A stretch of DNA of 33,605 bases from an uncultured Opitutales bacterium (GCA_913056355.1 CAJXMX010000010.1:1-33605); one strand, 5' to 3'; positions 8,649 through 16,563 are shown, counted from the stretch's first letter. The notes: generated by a model from the sequence alone, not told the origin. A program made the numbers and translations.

Positions 8649-9121
8649 GCAGGTCCGTCGATTTCCTGAACGAGGAGCCCCGGCTGGAACTCGAGCCAGA
8701 CAGCGTCCGGGCCTGCATCGCCGTACTCGACCGCGGGCCGGAATTCGCCGTCCCCCCGGGCTCCCTGGAGATCGCCTTCGTCGACTTGGAGGCTTGCTGC
8801 CGCCTGCATGGCGCGTTTTTCGGGGATCCCGACCCCACCGATGTCATGACCTTTCCCGGGGATCCCGAAGACGGGCACGCCGGCGATGTCGCGGTCTGTC
8901 CGGCCGTGGCCGCGAAGGCCTGCCGGGAGAACGGGACCACCTTCCCCGAGGAGCTGACCCTCTATCTGGTCCATGGCTGGCTGCACCTGGCCGGACTGGA
9001 CGACAGGGACGAGGACGGCCGGGCCGGGATGCGCCGCGCCGAGGCGCTCCTGATGGAACGGCTGGCCGCCGGGGGAGCCCTGCTGGCCTGCCGCTGGAGC
9101 CCGCCGGCGGAGACTCCTTAG
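8645..9121 (+). CDS. ybeY: Endoribonuclease YbeY
   Basis: This 158-residue UPF0054/YbeY protein belongs to a metal-dependent endoribonuclease family needed for 16S rRNA 3' maturation and late ribosome quality control. Family landmarks are DPTDVMTFP (63-71), AGDVAVCP (79-86) and the metal motif HGWLHLAGLDD (110-120). Two zinc-ligand histidines, His110 and His114, are present, but the third position of the H-x3-H-x5-H motif is Asp120. An Asp at this place also occurs in Bacteroidetes homologues (my recollection of the family), so it is probably a functional variant. The ATG overlaps the pgpH stop by 4 bp, which fixes the start. Confidence 0.93.
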   Translation: MSRSVDFLNEEPRLELEPDSVRACIAVLDRGPEFAVPPGSLEIAFVDLEACCRLHGAFFGDPDPTDVMTFPGDPEDGHAGDVAVCPAVAAKACRENGTTFPEELTLYLVHGWLHLAGLDDRDEDGRAGMRRAEALLMERLAAGGALLACRWSPPAETP

Positions 9122-9165
9122 CCTTGCCTGTAACCTTTTCCCTGCGCTAACTTTATACGGATAAC

Positions 9166-9852
9166 ATGATCCGCAGCCTGAGAAACGCCTTTGTGTCCGG
9201 CCTCCTGCTTCTGGCCCCGGTGGGAGTGACCATCTTTGTCGTTAATTTTCTCGTACAGAAAATCGGCGCCCCGACCCGCCAGCTCTTTTTCTTCTTCATC
9301 CCGACCAAGCAGAGCACCTTTGTCTGGATCGAGTACGGGCTCTATATCGGCGCGGTGCTGATCGTGATCATTCTCATCACTCTCCTGGGCTGGCTCTCCC
9401 AGCGCTTGATCGGCCGGGTCCTGGTCAACTATTTCGAGCGGGTGGTCAACAATGTCCCGGTGGTCCGCGGCGTCTACAACACCGTCAAGCAGATCCGCGA
9501 CACCTTTGTCCAGCAGGAGAAGGCGGTTTTCCAGAAATCGGTCCTGCTGGAATACCCGCGCAAGGGGATCTGGGTCCTCGGATTCCTGACCGGCAGCGGC
9601 AAAGGGGAGATCCAGGCCCGGACGGAGGCCGACCTGGTGAATGTATTTGTTCCCACCACCCCCAATCCGACCAGCGGATTCCTGTTGATGGTGCCGCGCG
9701 AGGAAGTGCATGACCTCGACATGTCGATTGCCGACGCCATGAAGCTGATCATTTCCGGAGGAGCTGTCGTGCCGCCGTGGAAGCAGGACCGCCTTGAGGT
9801 CGGGCAGCCGGTCGACATCCCCTCCCCCGCCTCCGACCCGCACCAGGCCTGA
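9166..9852 (+). CDS. DUF502 family membrane protein
   Basis: This 228-residue protein matches the DUF502 family. Two transmembrane segments (about 8-30 and 56-78) precede a conserved soluble part containing NNVPVVRGVYNTVKQI (95-110) and a region rich in beta strands (GIWVLGFLTG, NVFVPTTPNPTSGFLLMVP). Bacterial members have no settled function; plant homologues (COV1/LCV) are linked to membrane trafficking. It starts 44 bp after ybeY without a clear Shine-Dalgarno site and ends 2 bp before recO, so it belongs to the phoH-to-recO group. The C-terminal 20 or so residues are Pro/Ser/Asp-rich and probably disordered. Confidence 0.9.
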   Translation: MIRSLRNAFVSGLLLLAPVGVTIFVVNFLVQKIGAPTRQLFFFFIPTKQSTFVWIEYGLYIGAVLIVIILITLLGWLSQRLIGRVLVNYFERVVNNVPVVRGVYNTVKQIRDTFVQQEKAVFQKSVLLEYPRKGIWVLGFLTGSGKGEIQARTEADLVNVFVPTTPNPTSGFLLMVPREEVHDLDMSIADAMKLIISGGAVVPPWKQDRLEVGQPVDIPSPASDPHQA

Positions 9853-9854
9853 AC

Positions 9855-10472
9855 GTGTTTCTCAATGACCAGGGCTACCTGCTGCGCAAGGCCGACTCGG
9901 GGGAAAGCCACCTCCTGCTGGTGGTTTTCCTGCAGGAGAACGGCCTCCGGCATGTCCTGGCCCGGAAGCGGACCCGGCCCCAGCCCGGCAGTCATCTCCC
10001 CGACCTCTTCGACCTCGGGGAATTCAGTATCGAGCAGAAAGACCCGGCCCGCCCGGCCTTCCTGCGTGAATTTTCCCCGTCACGCCGCTTCGAGGGCATT
10101 TCCCGCCATTACGCGAATCTCACCGCGGCCAGCCGGCTGACCCGTTTCTACGAGCGCAACCTGATCCACCTGGAGCACTTCGCCCCGGTCTGGGAATTGC
10201 TGGGACAGGCTTTGCAGGGCCTGGCCGAGAAGCCGGAGCCGGAGCTGATCCTCTTCAAGGCCCTCTACGTCTTCGCCCGTTCCGAGGGCTACCCGGTCCG
10301 CGCCCAATGGCTGGAAAGCCGGCCCCGGGACATGCGGGAAGCCATGCTCACGGCCCTCCGGGCCGCCCCCGGCGACCAGCCCCTGGACAAGGAGGTCCTC
10401 CGGGAATGGACGGCCGACCTGTGCCGCTTCTTCCAGAACTCAACAGATCTCCTGCCTCCTGACCTACCCTGA
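9855..10472 (+). CDS. recO: RecO-like DNA repair protein
   Basis: This 205-residue protein begins with an OB-fold-like segment, GYLLRKADSGESHLLLVVFLQENGLRHVLARKRTR, matching the usual RecO N-terminus, followed by a helical domain. RecO works with RecR and RecF to load RecA at gaps by displacing SSB. Similarity by eye is modest and the protein is somewhat shorter than the usual 230-250 residues, with no zinc-finger cysteines (also absent in E. coli RecO). The position strengthens the call: phoH-pgpH-ybeY-...-recO is a widely conserved order. The start is GTG, 2 bp after the DUF502 stop. Confidence 0.72.
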   Translation: MFLNDQGYLLRKADSGESHLLLVVFLQENGLRHVLARKRTRPQPGSHLPDLFDLGEFSIEQKDPARPAFLREFSPSRRFEGISRHYANLTAASRLTRFYERNLIHLEHFAPVWELLGQALQGLAEKPEPELILFKALYVFARSEGYPVRAQWLESRPRDMREAMLTALRAAPGDQPLDKEVLREWTADLCRFFQNSTDLLPPDLP

Positions 10473-10495
10473 ATACCCTACCTGTTTGCGATTGC

Positions 10496-10521
10496 CTGGC
10501 CTGCGCTTCCCGGCCAGTTTT
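10496..10521 (+). terminator. Candidate intrinsic terminator or attenuator hairpin after recO
   Basis: CTGGCC (10496-10501) and GGCCAG (10512-10517) can form a 6-bp GC-rich stem with a 10-nt loop, followed by TTTT. It lies 24 bp after the recO stop and ends only 9 bp before the next ATG. It could therefore end the phoH-recO transcript or modulate read-through into the LolA-like gene. The T tract is short, so this is tentative. Confidence 0.4.
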
Positions 10522-10529
10522 AAGGCGTT

Positions 10530-11360
10530 ATGCGCTTGTTTTGTAAATGCCTGCTGTTTTCGCTGCTGTGGTCCGTCTCGCTTCCCTCACACGCCCAGGA
10601 CCCTGGGGAGGAGCCGACCGGTCCATGGGCCTTCCCCATTGCCCGGCCGGACAAGACCGATGTCACCTCCCTCAAGCTGATCGACCTCCATCTCAAGGCC
10701 CGCGGGGGCCGTATTGAGCTGGAGCAGGTCAAGTCCGTCAGCTGCAAGGGCACCCACTGGGAGGGCCAGAAGGAATATTCCGTCGAGGTCACTTTCGGCA
10801 CACCCGGCAAGATCCGCGTCCTGAGCGACTATTTTTCCCGGGGGTACAACTACATCACCCTCAGCGGCACCGACGGGGAATCCGCCTGGGTCCAGCCCCT
10901 GGAGCCGGACCAGCGCAATCCCAAGCCGCTCACCGGCCTGGACCGGCAGCTGCTGGAGCTGGACGCCTGCCTGCCCTTCCTGATGCTCCAGGCCGACCGG
11001 CTGGGAGTGGTCTTCAAGTACACTGGGGAGGACACCTTTGCCGACCAGAAGGTCTATGTCATGCACGCCTGGCTGAAGAACGGCCTGGAAATCGAGATCC
11101 TCCTCGATGCCAAGTCCTTCATGGTGATCAATTACCGCCAGCCCTTCGCCATCGGCAGCCAGACCCTGATTGTCGACCGCATGCCGGTCGGCCTGAGCCG
11201 GGTCATGGACACCTGGTGGGAACAGGGTTACAATTATGCCCTGCGCGGCAAGGGCCTGCAGAAAACCGTCTACAAGAAAATGTCCGGCAGTCCGGAAGCC
11301 CGGGAAGAGTCCTTTGAGGAACCTCCCACCCGGGAACGCTGGCTGCGGGCCAGCCCCTGA
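10530..11360 (+). CDS. Secreted LolA/outer-membrane lipoprotein-sorting-like protein
   Basis: This 276-residue protein has a signal peptide (hydrophobic about 4-20, cleavage near SHA-QD). The mature part begins LIDLHLKARGGRIELEQVKSVSCKG, the N-terminal pattern of LolA/LolB-like periplasmic proteins often annotated 'outer membrane lipoprotein-sorting protein'. A half-barrel beta pattern follows (QKEYSVEVTFGTPGKIRV, ITLSGTDGESAWVQPL, VYVMHAWLKNGLEIEILLDAKSFMVINYR). Such folds carry acyl chains or lipoproteins, but the ligand here is unknown. AAGG lies 6 nt before the ATG. The gene is convergent with the GPP34-like gene (21-bp gap). Confidence 0.65.
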   Translation: MRLFCKCLLFSLLWSVSLPSHAQDPGEEPTGPWAFPIARPDKTDVTSLKLIDLHLKARGGRIELEQVKSVSCKGTHWEGQKEYSVEVTFGTPGKIRVLSDYFSRGYNYITLSGTDGESAWVQPLEPDQRNPKPLTGLDRQLLELDACLPFLMLQADRLGVVFKYTGEDTFADQKVYVMHAWLKNGLEIEILLDAKSFMVINYRQPFAIGSQTLIVDRMPVGLSRVMDTWWEQGYNYALRGKGLQKTVYKKMSGSPEAREESFEEPPTRERWLRASP

Positions 11361-11381
11361 GGACGGCCGGGCCGCGCCACC

Positions 11382-12041
11382 CTACATGCCGGAGTAGGTG
11401 CGGATCTCCATGATGGCCTTCTGGATTTCCTCGAGGCAATCGGCCACCGCCATCCCGATCCGGTCGCTGGAGGCGATCGACTCGATCCGCTTGCGGCAGG
11501 CGGACTGCTCGTCCTCCGAGAGGAAGAGATGTTCCAGCTGGCAGGCGTGTACCAGGGAAATCAATACATGGTCGCTGTCCGAGAGCGGGATCTCGTCGCT
11601 TCGCACCCGGTTCCGGATCCGCTGCTTGACCGCATCCTCCGTCGCGGGATCGGCCAGGGGATAGCGGCTGTAGTGAAACACCCAGAGGAACTCCTTGTCC
11701 TCCTCGCGCAGGACGCCCTTTTCGACAAGGTTCTCGGTGACCCGCTTGCGCAGGCCGTGCGCATCGCCGGCCAGATGGGTCAGGGCTCCTCGCAGGCTGG
11801 TCACATTGGCCTGTTCCAGATCCAGCAGGCCGAGGTCTTCCGGAGCCGAATTGACCGGATTGGGATCCACCACCTCGAGGGAGTCCCGGGTCACGACAAT
11901 CCGGCCCACCCGGGCCAGGTCCGCCAGGACGGCTCCGGCCAGGGCATAGTCCAGTGCGCGGTCTGGCAACGGCCGCAGTTTGCCGGTTTCTTCATCAAGG
12001 GCCAGAAGGAGCAATTGTTCAGCTAAGGTTAGAGGTACCAT
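11382..12041 (-). CDS. GPP34/GOLPH3-like protein
   Basis: This 219-residue protein matches the GPP34 (GOLPH3/Vps74) family. It opens with LTLAEQLLLLALDEETGKL (4-22), followed by ALAGAVLADLARVGRI (33-48), and has a C-terminal half resembling the eukaryotic LLDLxxHPVTN and LALIYLAHASDVLE segments (WVFHYSRYPLADP, HVLISLVHACQLEHLF). Eukaryotic members bind PI4P at the Golgi; bacterial members have no established role. By eye the eukaryotic PI4P-binding Trp and first Arg are not conserved (Pro26 and Ala35), so another ligand is expected. It lies 17 bp after the antiporter gene on the same strand and is probably co-transcribed with it. Confidence 0.85.
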   Translation of the reverse strand: MVPLTLAEQLLLLALDEETGKLRPLPDRALDYALAGAVLADLARVGRIVVTRDSLEVVDPNPVNSAPEDLGLLDLEQANVTSLRGALTHLAGDAHGLRKRVTENLVEKGVLREEDKEFLWVFHYSRYPLADPATEDAVKQRIRNRVRSDEIPLSDSDHVLISLVHACQLEHLFLSEDEQSACRKRIESIASSDRIGMAVADCLEEIQKAIMEIRTYSGM

Positions 12042-12058
12042 GCTGAAATTCTGACAGC

Positions 12059-14449
12059 CTAGGTTCCCGCTGGCAACGGTTTTTCACCGCAGTTCTGGGC
12101 GAAGGCCTCGATCCGCGCGGGCAGTCCGGCGACCATGATGACATCCCCCGGGGAGAGCAGATAATCCGGATCCGGATTTGAAATGCGCTCGTCCCCGTGC
12201 TGGACCCCGATCACCGTGACCCCGAAACGGGAACGGATCCGGGCCCCCGCCAGGGTCTGCCCGTCCAGCTCGCTCTTGGGAGCCACGTAGATCCGCTCCA
12301 TGCGGAACTGGTCGGGCGTGGGCACGGGCCGGTCGTCCGGACGGACCTGCGCCTTCATGGCGGAGGAGACCTGCTCGATGGCTTCATGCGAACCGGAAAG
12401 GACCAGCCGGTCGCCGGAAAAGACAGGCGCTTCCGGGGACGGGTCGTAAGCCACCGAGTAACCGCGCCCGACGGCCAGGATGTTGACCCCGAAGCGTCGC
12501 CGGAGGTCGAGGTCGCGGATCAGCTTGCCGGACCAGGCGGCATGGGCCGGCAGGGTCAGGTCGACAATCTCCACCGGCCAGGGGGCCTGTTGCTGGATCA
12601 TATTGAGAATCTGCTGGCGGCGCTGCTCCTCCTTGGTCGCGACCTGGGCCCGGAAGGAGTCGGCAAACATGTTTTCCATCTGGCTGTTGACGAGAACAAA
12701 CCGGCTGCGCAGGAGCACCCCGGCTGCGGTCACGATCAGGAAGGCCGCCCCGGCCAGGCCGGAGTTGGGCAGATAAGGGGCGGCCACGAGGAGGAAAACC
12801 AGCCCCAGGAGGATCAGGAATCCGCCCATGATGGCCATATTGACCAGCTGGCGCACACGGTTCTGGTAGATCGGGCGGCTGGTGTGCCCGCTGAAAAGGG
12901 CATCGGTGAGGATGTAGGCCATGGCGTTGAGGTTGCGCAGGACGGCGATCAGGAAAGGGGAGACCACCAGTCCGCAGGCCACCCAGTATCCGAATTTCCA
13001 GACCCAGTCCCAGGGCATTTTCTCGACCATCTGGCTGAACCGCGGAAGAAAGAAGGAAGCCGTGATGAAGATCCCGTTGATAATGAAGAAGTAGAGGAAG
13101 ATCTGCAGCACCGGGCGCCGGATCAGCCGGAGGACCACATTCCGCCCGAGGCCGACCATCAGGCCCTCCATGAAATTCTGGTAGGTGTCGAACAGGGACC
13201 GCACCCCCTGGGGAACGGCCTGGTAGAGGACGGCGTAGCCGCCTTCCATGCGGCTGGTCATGAGCGGGGTCAGGAGAATGGTCACCAGGGCCACCCCGAA
13301 GGCGATCCCGGAGGACTTGGCATCCATGACCCCGAGGGAGGTGCCCAGGCCCGCGATAATGAAACTGAATTCCCCGATCTGGGCCTTGGGTACCGCGGCC
13401 AGGAAGGCCGTCCGCCCGCTCTGGCCGGCGATGGCCATCCCGCCCCAGCAGGCCAGGAGTTTGAAGGCAATCACCAGGATGGAGATCCCGGCGATCCAGG
13501 GAAGGTTGGCGATCAGCTGGTAGGGATTCATCTGCAGCCCGATGGAGACGAAAAACACCGCCGAGAAGACATCGTGGAGGCTCCGGTTGACCCGCTCCAC
13601 GGTGTGGGCGACCTGGGTCTGGGACAACAGGGTGCCGGCCACGAAGGCGCCCAGGGCGGGGGAAAAGTCCAGCCGCAGGGCCAGGATGCTGACGGCCATG
13701 ACCAGGCCCACGCTGACCAGGGTCAGGACCTCCTTGTCGGTCTCCTCGCCGCAAATGGCCATGAGGATCCGCGGAACCAGGGCCCGCCCGATGGCGAAGA
13801 CCATGATCACGAAGATTCCCATCAGGAAGGTGACCAGCCAGACCGCGTCCCAGTCGAGGTTCTGGGTGACCGCGACACCGGTCAGGATGACCAGCAGAAT
13901 CACCGCCAGGACATCCTCCAGGATCAGGATCCCGATGGTGTATTGCGCGCTGGCATCCTGCAGCCGGCCGGATTCCCGGAGGACCCGGACCGTGACCATG
14001 GAGGAGCTGATGGCCAGCAGGCTGCCGAAGAACAGGGTGCTGGTCGGGTTCCAGCCCATGAAGGGGGCCAGGACCTGGGCCAGGTATAACATGAACAGGG
14101 TCTGCAGGATCAGGCTCAACAGGGCCGGTCCCAGGACCCGCTGGAGCCGCTTCAGGTCGAATTCCATCCCGATAAAGAAGAGCAGGAAAATGATCCCCAG
14201 TTCGCTGATCTGCTGGATGGCCGCCTCCTCCTCGATCAGGGGCACGGGCAGCAGGTGGGGCCCGATCAGGATTCCGGCCAGGATGTATCCGAAAATGACC
14301 GGCAGGCGCAGGCTGTGGAATACCGCCACCGCCAGGCCGGCGGCGGCCAGAACCAGACCGAAATCATCGATCCAGCCGCCTCCGGAGGGTCCGGCCGCCA
14401 CCGCCAGCAGCCAAACGTCAGTCACATGCGCCAAGCAATCGCCCATCAT
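12059..14449 (-). CDS. CPA2/Kef-type cation:proton antiporter with two RCK_C domains
   Basis: This 796-residue protein has an N-terminal CPA2 antiporter core of about 12 TM helices (about 28-400). It shows FGYILAGILIGP (53-64), LGIIFLLFFIGMEFD (84-98), AISSSMV (146-152) and the acidic ILEDVLAV (176-183). A further block of about four TM helices (about 445-585) follows, and then two TrkA-C/RCK_C domains (about 622-700 and 718-786, the second with GVTVIGVQHGDE and LLSPGDVIMVAG). There is no nucleotide-binding RCK_N domain. Such proteins exchange K+ or Na+ for protons under ligand control. The start is one of two adjacent ATGs (14449 or 14446). It is divergent from mreB and followed by the GPP34-like gene. 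Confidence 0.92.
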   Translation of the reverse strand: MMGDCLAHVTDVWLLAVAAGPSGGGWIDDFGLVLAAAGLAVAVFHSLRLPVIFGYILAGILIGPHLLPVPLIEEEAAIQQISELGIIFLLFFIGMEFDLKRLQRVLGPALLSLILQTLFMLYLAQVLAPFMGWNPTSTLFFGSLLAISSSMVTVRVLRESGRLQDASAQYTIGILILEDVLAVILLVILTGVAVTQNLDWDAVWLVTFLMGIFVIMVFAIGRALVPRILMAICGEETDKEVLTLVSVGLVMAVSILALRLDFSPALGAFVAGTLLSQTQVAHTVERVNRSLHDVFSAVFFVSIGLQMNPYQLIANLPWIAGISILVIAFKLLACWGGMAIAGQSGRTAFLAAVPKAQIGEFSFIIAGLGTSLGVMDAKSSGIAFGVALVTILLTPLMTSRMEGGYAVLYQAVPQGVRSLFDTYQNFMEGLMVGLGRNVVLRLIRRPVLQIFLYFFIINGIFITASFFLPRFSQMVEKMPWDWVWKFGYWVACGLVVSPFLIAVLRNLNAMAYILTDALFSGHTSRPIYQNRVRQLVNMAIMGGFLILLGLVFLLVAAPYLPNSGLAGAAFLIVTAAGVLLRSRFVLVNSQMENMFADSFRAQVATKEEQRRQQILNMIQQQAPWPVEIVDLTLPAHAAWSGKLIRDLDLRRRFGVNILAVGRGYSVAYDPSPEAPVFSGDRLVLSGSHEAIEQVSSAMKAQVRPDDRPVPTPDQFRMERIYVAPKSELDGQTLAGARIRSRFGVTVIGVQHGDERISNPDPDYLLSPGDVIMVAGLPARIEAFAQNCGEKPLPAGT

Positions 14450-14524
14450 AGATGCTTCACTCTTGTATCGAATTGGTCCCGCGACTCAACTCCCCTCTCC
14501 AGAAATCTCCGCACAAAGACACTT

Positions 14525-14630
14525 GTCCTTTGCCCCGCGACATCAGACCTTTGACTTTTGACCTTGGTCAACCGTCCAAAGAGCTTGGTTCACCATAGTC
14601 CTTTGACCTTCAACCCTTTTCCGTTTTGAC
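14525..14630. repeat. Cluster of CCTTTGAC/TTGAC repeats between antiporter and mreB
   Basis: In about 105 bp there are three copies of G(T/A)CCTTTG (14525, 14546 and 14598) and four plus-strand TTGAC words (14551, 14558, 14603 and 14626). One more TTGAC word lies on the minus strand (14566-14571). Two of them are spaced exactly 7 bp. The pattern resembles a decayed heptamer array, or a set of binding sites in the 241-bp divergent region between 14450 and 14690. The rest of that gap holds nothing else I can identify. Confidence 0.5.
14558..14571. promoter_or_regulatory. Inverted repeat TTGACCTTGGTCAA
   Basis: Six-bp perfect arms (TTGACC/GGTCAA) flank a 2-bp centre. Its position in the divergent region and its symmetry fit a dimeric regulator site, but it also lies within the TTGAC repeat cluster and may be a product of it. 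No regulator gene is adjacent. Confidence 0.35.
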
Positions 14631-14655
14631 ATCTCATTAATTATCCCAAATTTTC
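14626..14655 (+). promoter_or_regulatory. Candidate mreB promoter (-35 TTGACA)
   Basis: TTGACA at 14626-14631 is a perfect sigma-70-type -35 hexamer. At the standard 17-18 bp spacing only AT-rich but poor -10 matches occur (AATTTT or ATTTTC near 14649-14655). It would place transcription start about 30 bp upstream of mreB. It is tentative because the hexamer is also one member of the TTGAC repeat cluster. Confidence 0.3.
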
Positions 14656-14678
14656 TGGAAATTAGATCACGCTCAAAG

Positions 14679-14690
14679 GAAAGCGCTTTC
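14679..14690. promoter_or_regulatory. Perfect palindrome GAAAGCGCTTTC abutting the mreB start
   Basis: This 12-bp perfect palindrome ends at the base before the mreB ATG and overlaps the AAAGGAAAG ribosome binding site (14675-14683). The sequence is close to LacI/CcpA-family operator cores such as TGAAAGCGCTTTCA. It could be a transcription factor operator, or an RNA hairpin that hides the ribosome binding site. Confidence 0.4.
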
Positions 14691-15710
14691 ATGATCGGCA
14701 AGGCACTGGGAATTTTTTCAAACGACATCGGCATAGACCTCGGGACAGCCAACACACTGGTATACGTCCGCGACAAAGGGGTCGTCCTTCGCGAGCCCTC
14801 GGTGGTCGCGATCAACAATGAAACGCGCGAGGTGATCGCGGTAGGCGACGAGGCCAAGCGGATGCTGGGCCGTACGCCGATGAACATCAGCGCCCTGCGG
14901 CCGATGAAGGACGGTGTCATCGCCGACTTTGAAATTACCGAGGCCATGCTCCGCTACTTCATCCAGAAGGTGAACAACACCATGCGTTTTGTTCCACCGC
15001 GGGTGGTGGTGGCGGTTCCTTCCGGAATCACCGAGGTGGAGCGCCGGGCCGTCAAGGAGAGCGCCATTCACGCCGGGGCCCGGGAAGTGCGGCTCCTCCA
15101 GGAACCCGTGGCCGCCGCCATCGGGGTCGGCCTGCCGATCGACGAGCCGACCGCCAACATGATCGTCGACATTGGCGGCGGGACCACTGAAGTGGCCATC
15201 ATCTCCCTGTCGGGGGTCGTCTACTCGAAGTCCATCCGGGTCGGCGGCGACGAACTGGACGCCGCCATCGTGAACTACATGAAGCGGGCCTACAACCTGA
15301 TGATCGGTGAGCGCACGGCTGAAGAGATCAAGATGCGCATCGGTTCAGCCGCGCCCCTGGACGAGGAACTGACCATGGAGGTCAAGGGCCGCGACTCCGT
15401 GGCCGGCCTGCCCAAGACCCTGCACATTTCCTCCCAGGAAATCCGCGAAGCGCTCGCGGACACCATCAATTCCATCACCGAGCTGGTCCGCAACGCCCTC
15501 GAGCGCTGTCCCCCCGAGCTCTCGGCGGACCTGGTCGACCGCGGCTTTATCCTCGCCGGCGGCGGTGCCATGATCCGCAGCCTCGACCGCCTCCTCAGTG
15601 ATGCCACCGGCCTTCCGGTCTTTGTCGCGGAAGATCCCCTCTCCGCGGTCGCCAACGGCACCGGGGTCGTCCTCCAGAACTTGCACTGGCTCATGAAGAC
15701 CCGCGCCTAA
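14691..15710 (+). CDS. mreB: Rod shape-determining protein MreB
   Basis: This 339-residue bacterial actin of standard length has phosphate-1 motif [10 protein letters not shown] (13-22), connecting motif [15 protein letters not shown], phosphate-2 motif [15 protein letters not shown] and adenosine motif [18 protein letters not shown]. MreB filaments guide the elongasome (MreC, MreD, RodA, PBP2) for lateral cell-wall growth. The ATG at 14691 is preceded by AAAGGAAAG, which lies inside a perfect palindrome. The gene heads the mreB-mreC-mreD-mrdA operon, with mreC starting 4 bp after its stop. Confidence 0.98.
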   Translation: MIGKALGIFSNDIGIDLGTANTLVYVRDKGVVLREPSVVAINNETREVIAVGDEAKRMLGRTPMNISALRPMKDGVIADFEITEAMLRYFIQKVNNTMRFVPPRVVVAVPSGITEVERRAVKESAIHAGAREVRLLQEPVAAAIGVGLPIDEPTANMIVDIGGGTTEVAIISLSGVVYSKSIRVGGDELDAAIVNYMKRAYNLMIGERTAEEIKMRIGSAAPLDEELTMEVKGRDSVAGLPKTLHISSQEIREALADTINSITELVRNALERCPPELSADLVDRGFILAGGGAMIRSLDRLLSDATGLPVFVAEDPLSAVANGTGVVLQNLHWLMKTRA

Positions 15711-15714
15711 GGGA

Positions 15715-16563
15715 ATGCCACGCAAGCTCACCCACCAGACGAAATCCCTTCTGCTGGTTGCCTTCCTCCTGCTGATCTGGTGGTTCACGCCCGTTTTCTT
15801 CAAGCGATGGACCAATATCGCCTTTCATGAATTCCAGGCCCCCGCCTGGACCGGCCTCAGCTACCTCCGCGATCTCCGCAGCTACTGGGTCCTGCGCAGT
15901 TACCGCAAGAGCGAGTTGATCGAGGCCGGGGTGGAAATGTCCCGCCTCAACGCCGCCTACATGCTGCGCAACCAGCAGGCGGATTTCCTGGACCGGGAAA
16001 TCGAGCGCCTGGAGGCCTTCTATGAAATGCCCTCCTACGAGCAGTTCCACTACGAGGTGGCCCGGGTGGTCCGGCGCGACCTGACCGCATGGTGGCAGCA
16101 GCTGGTCATCCGCAAGGGGGTCAACTACGGGATCAAGACGGGGCAGGCGGTCGTCTTCTCCGGGGGCGTGGTGGGCCGGGTCAGTTCCGTCGGGGCCTAC
16201 ACCTCGACCGTGGAGCTGATCAGCAGTCCGCACTTCCGGGCCGCCGCCCACATCGAGGGCGACGAGCGGCCGGTGGAGTTTCGCGGCGGGGACAATCCAG
16301 GCCTGCTGCCGGCCACAGGCCATGTCTCGACGGTGCCGGCGGACATCATCGCCACCCTCAAGGAACCGGTCCGCCTGACCTCCTCCCGCCTCGGTGGCGT
16401 ATTCCCCGACGGCCTGACCCTGGGCTGGATCTACAGCCTCGACCCCTCGCCGGACGGCCTTTTCCAGACCGGCAAGGTGATGCTGGATCCGAGGCTCAAG
16501 CACGTCCGCGAGGTGGCGGTGCTGATTCCCTTCGAACCGCGTCCGGGAGCCGAAGAACAGTGA
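15715..16563 (+). CDS. mreC: Rod shape-determining protein MreC
   Basis: This 282-residue bitopic protein has a TM segment at about 10-26, a coiled-coil-prone stretch (about 60-105, ending DREIERLEAFYEM) and the periplasmic double beta-barrel domain. That domain contains VIRKGVNYGIKTGQAVVFSGGVVGRV and LISSPHFRAAAHIEG. MreC is the periplasmic scaffold that activates PBP2 in the elongasome. The C-terminal GLTLGWIYSLDPSPDGLFQTGKV matches the usual MreC end. Its TGA overlaps the mreD GTG (GTGA). Confidence 0.95.
   Translation: MPRKLTHQTKSLLLVAFLLLIWWFTPVFFKRWTNIAFHEFQAPAWTGLSYLRDLRSYWVLRSYRKSELIEAGVEMSRLNAAYMLRNQQADFLDREIERLEAFYEMPSYEQFHYEVARVVRRDLTAWWQQLVIRKGVNYGIKTGQAVVFSGGVVGRVSSVGAYTSTVELISSPHFRAAAHIEGDERPVEFRGGDNPGLLPATGHVSTVPADIIATLKEPVRLTSSRLGGVFPDGLTLGWIYSLDPSPDGLFQTGKVMLDPRLKHVREVAVLIPFEPRPGAEEQ

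Noticed and set aside
12197-14089. 630-codon open frame antisense to the antiporter
   Set aside because: Low-complexity His/Asp/Gly/Gln-rich translation opposite a clear membrane protein gene; a codon-bias shadow.
16089-16559. Upstream extension of the mreD frame starting inside mreC
   Set aside because: It overlaps conserved mreC coding sequence. The GTG at 16560 with GTGA overlap gives a normal MreD-sized protein.
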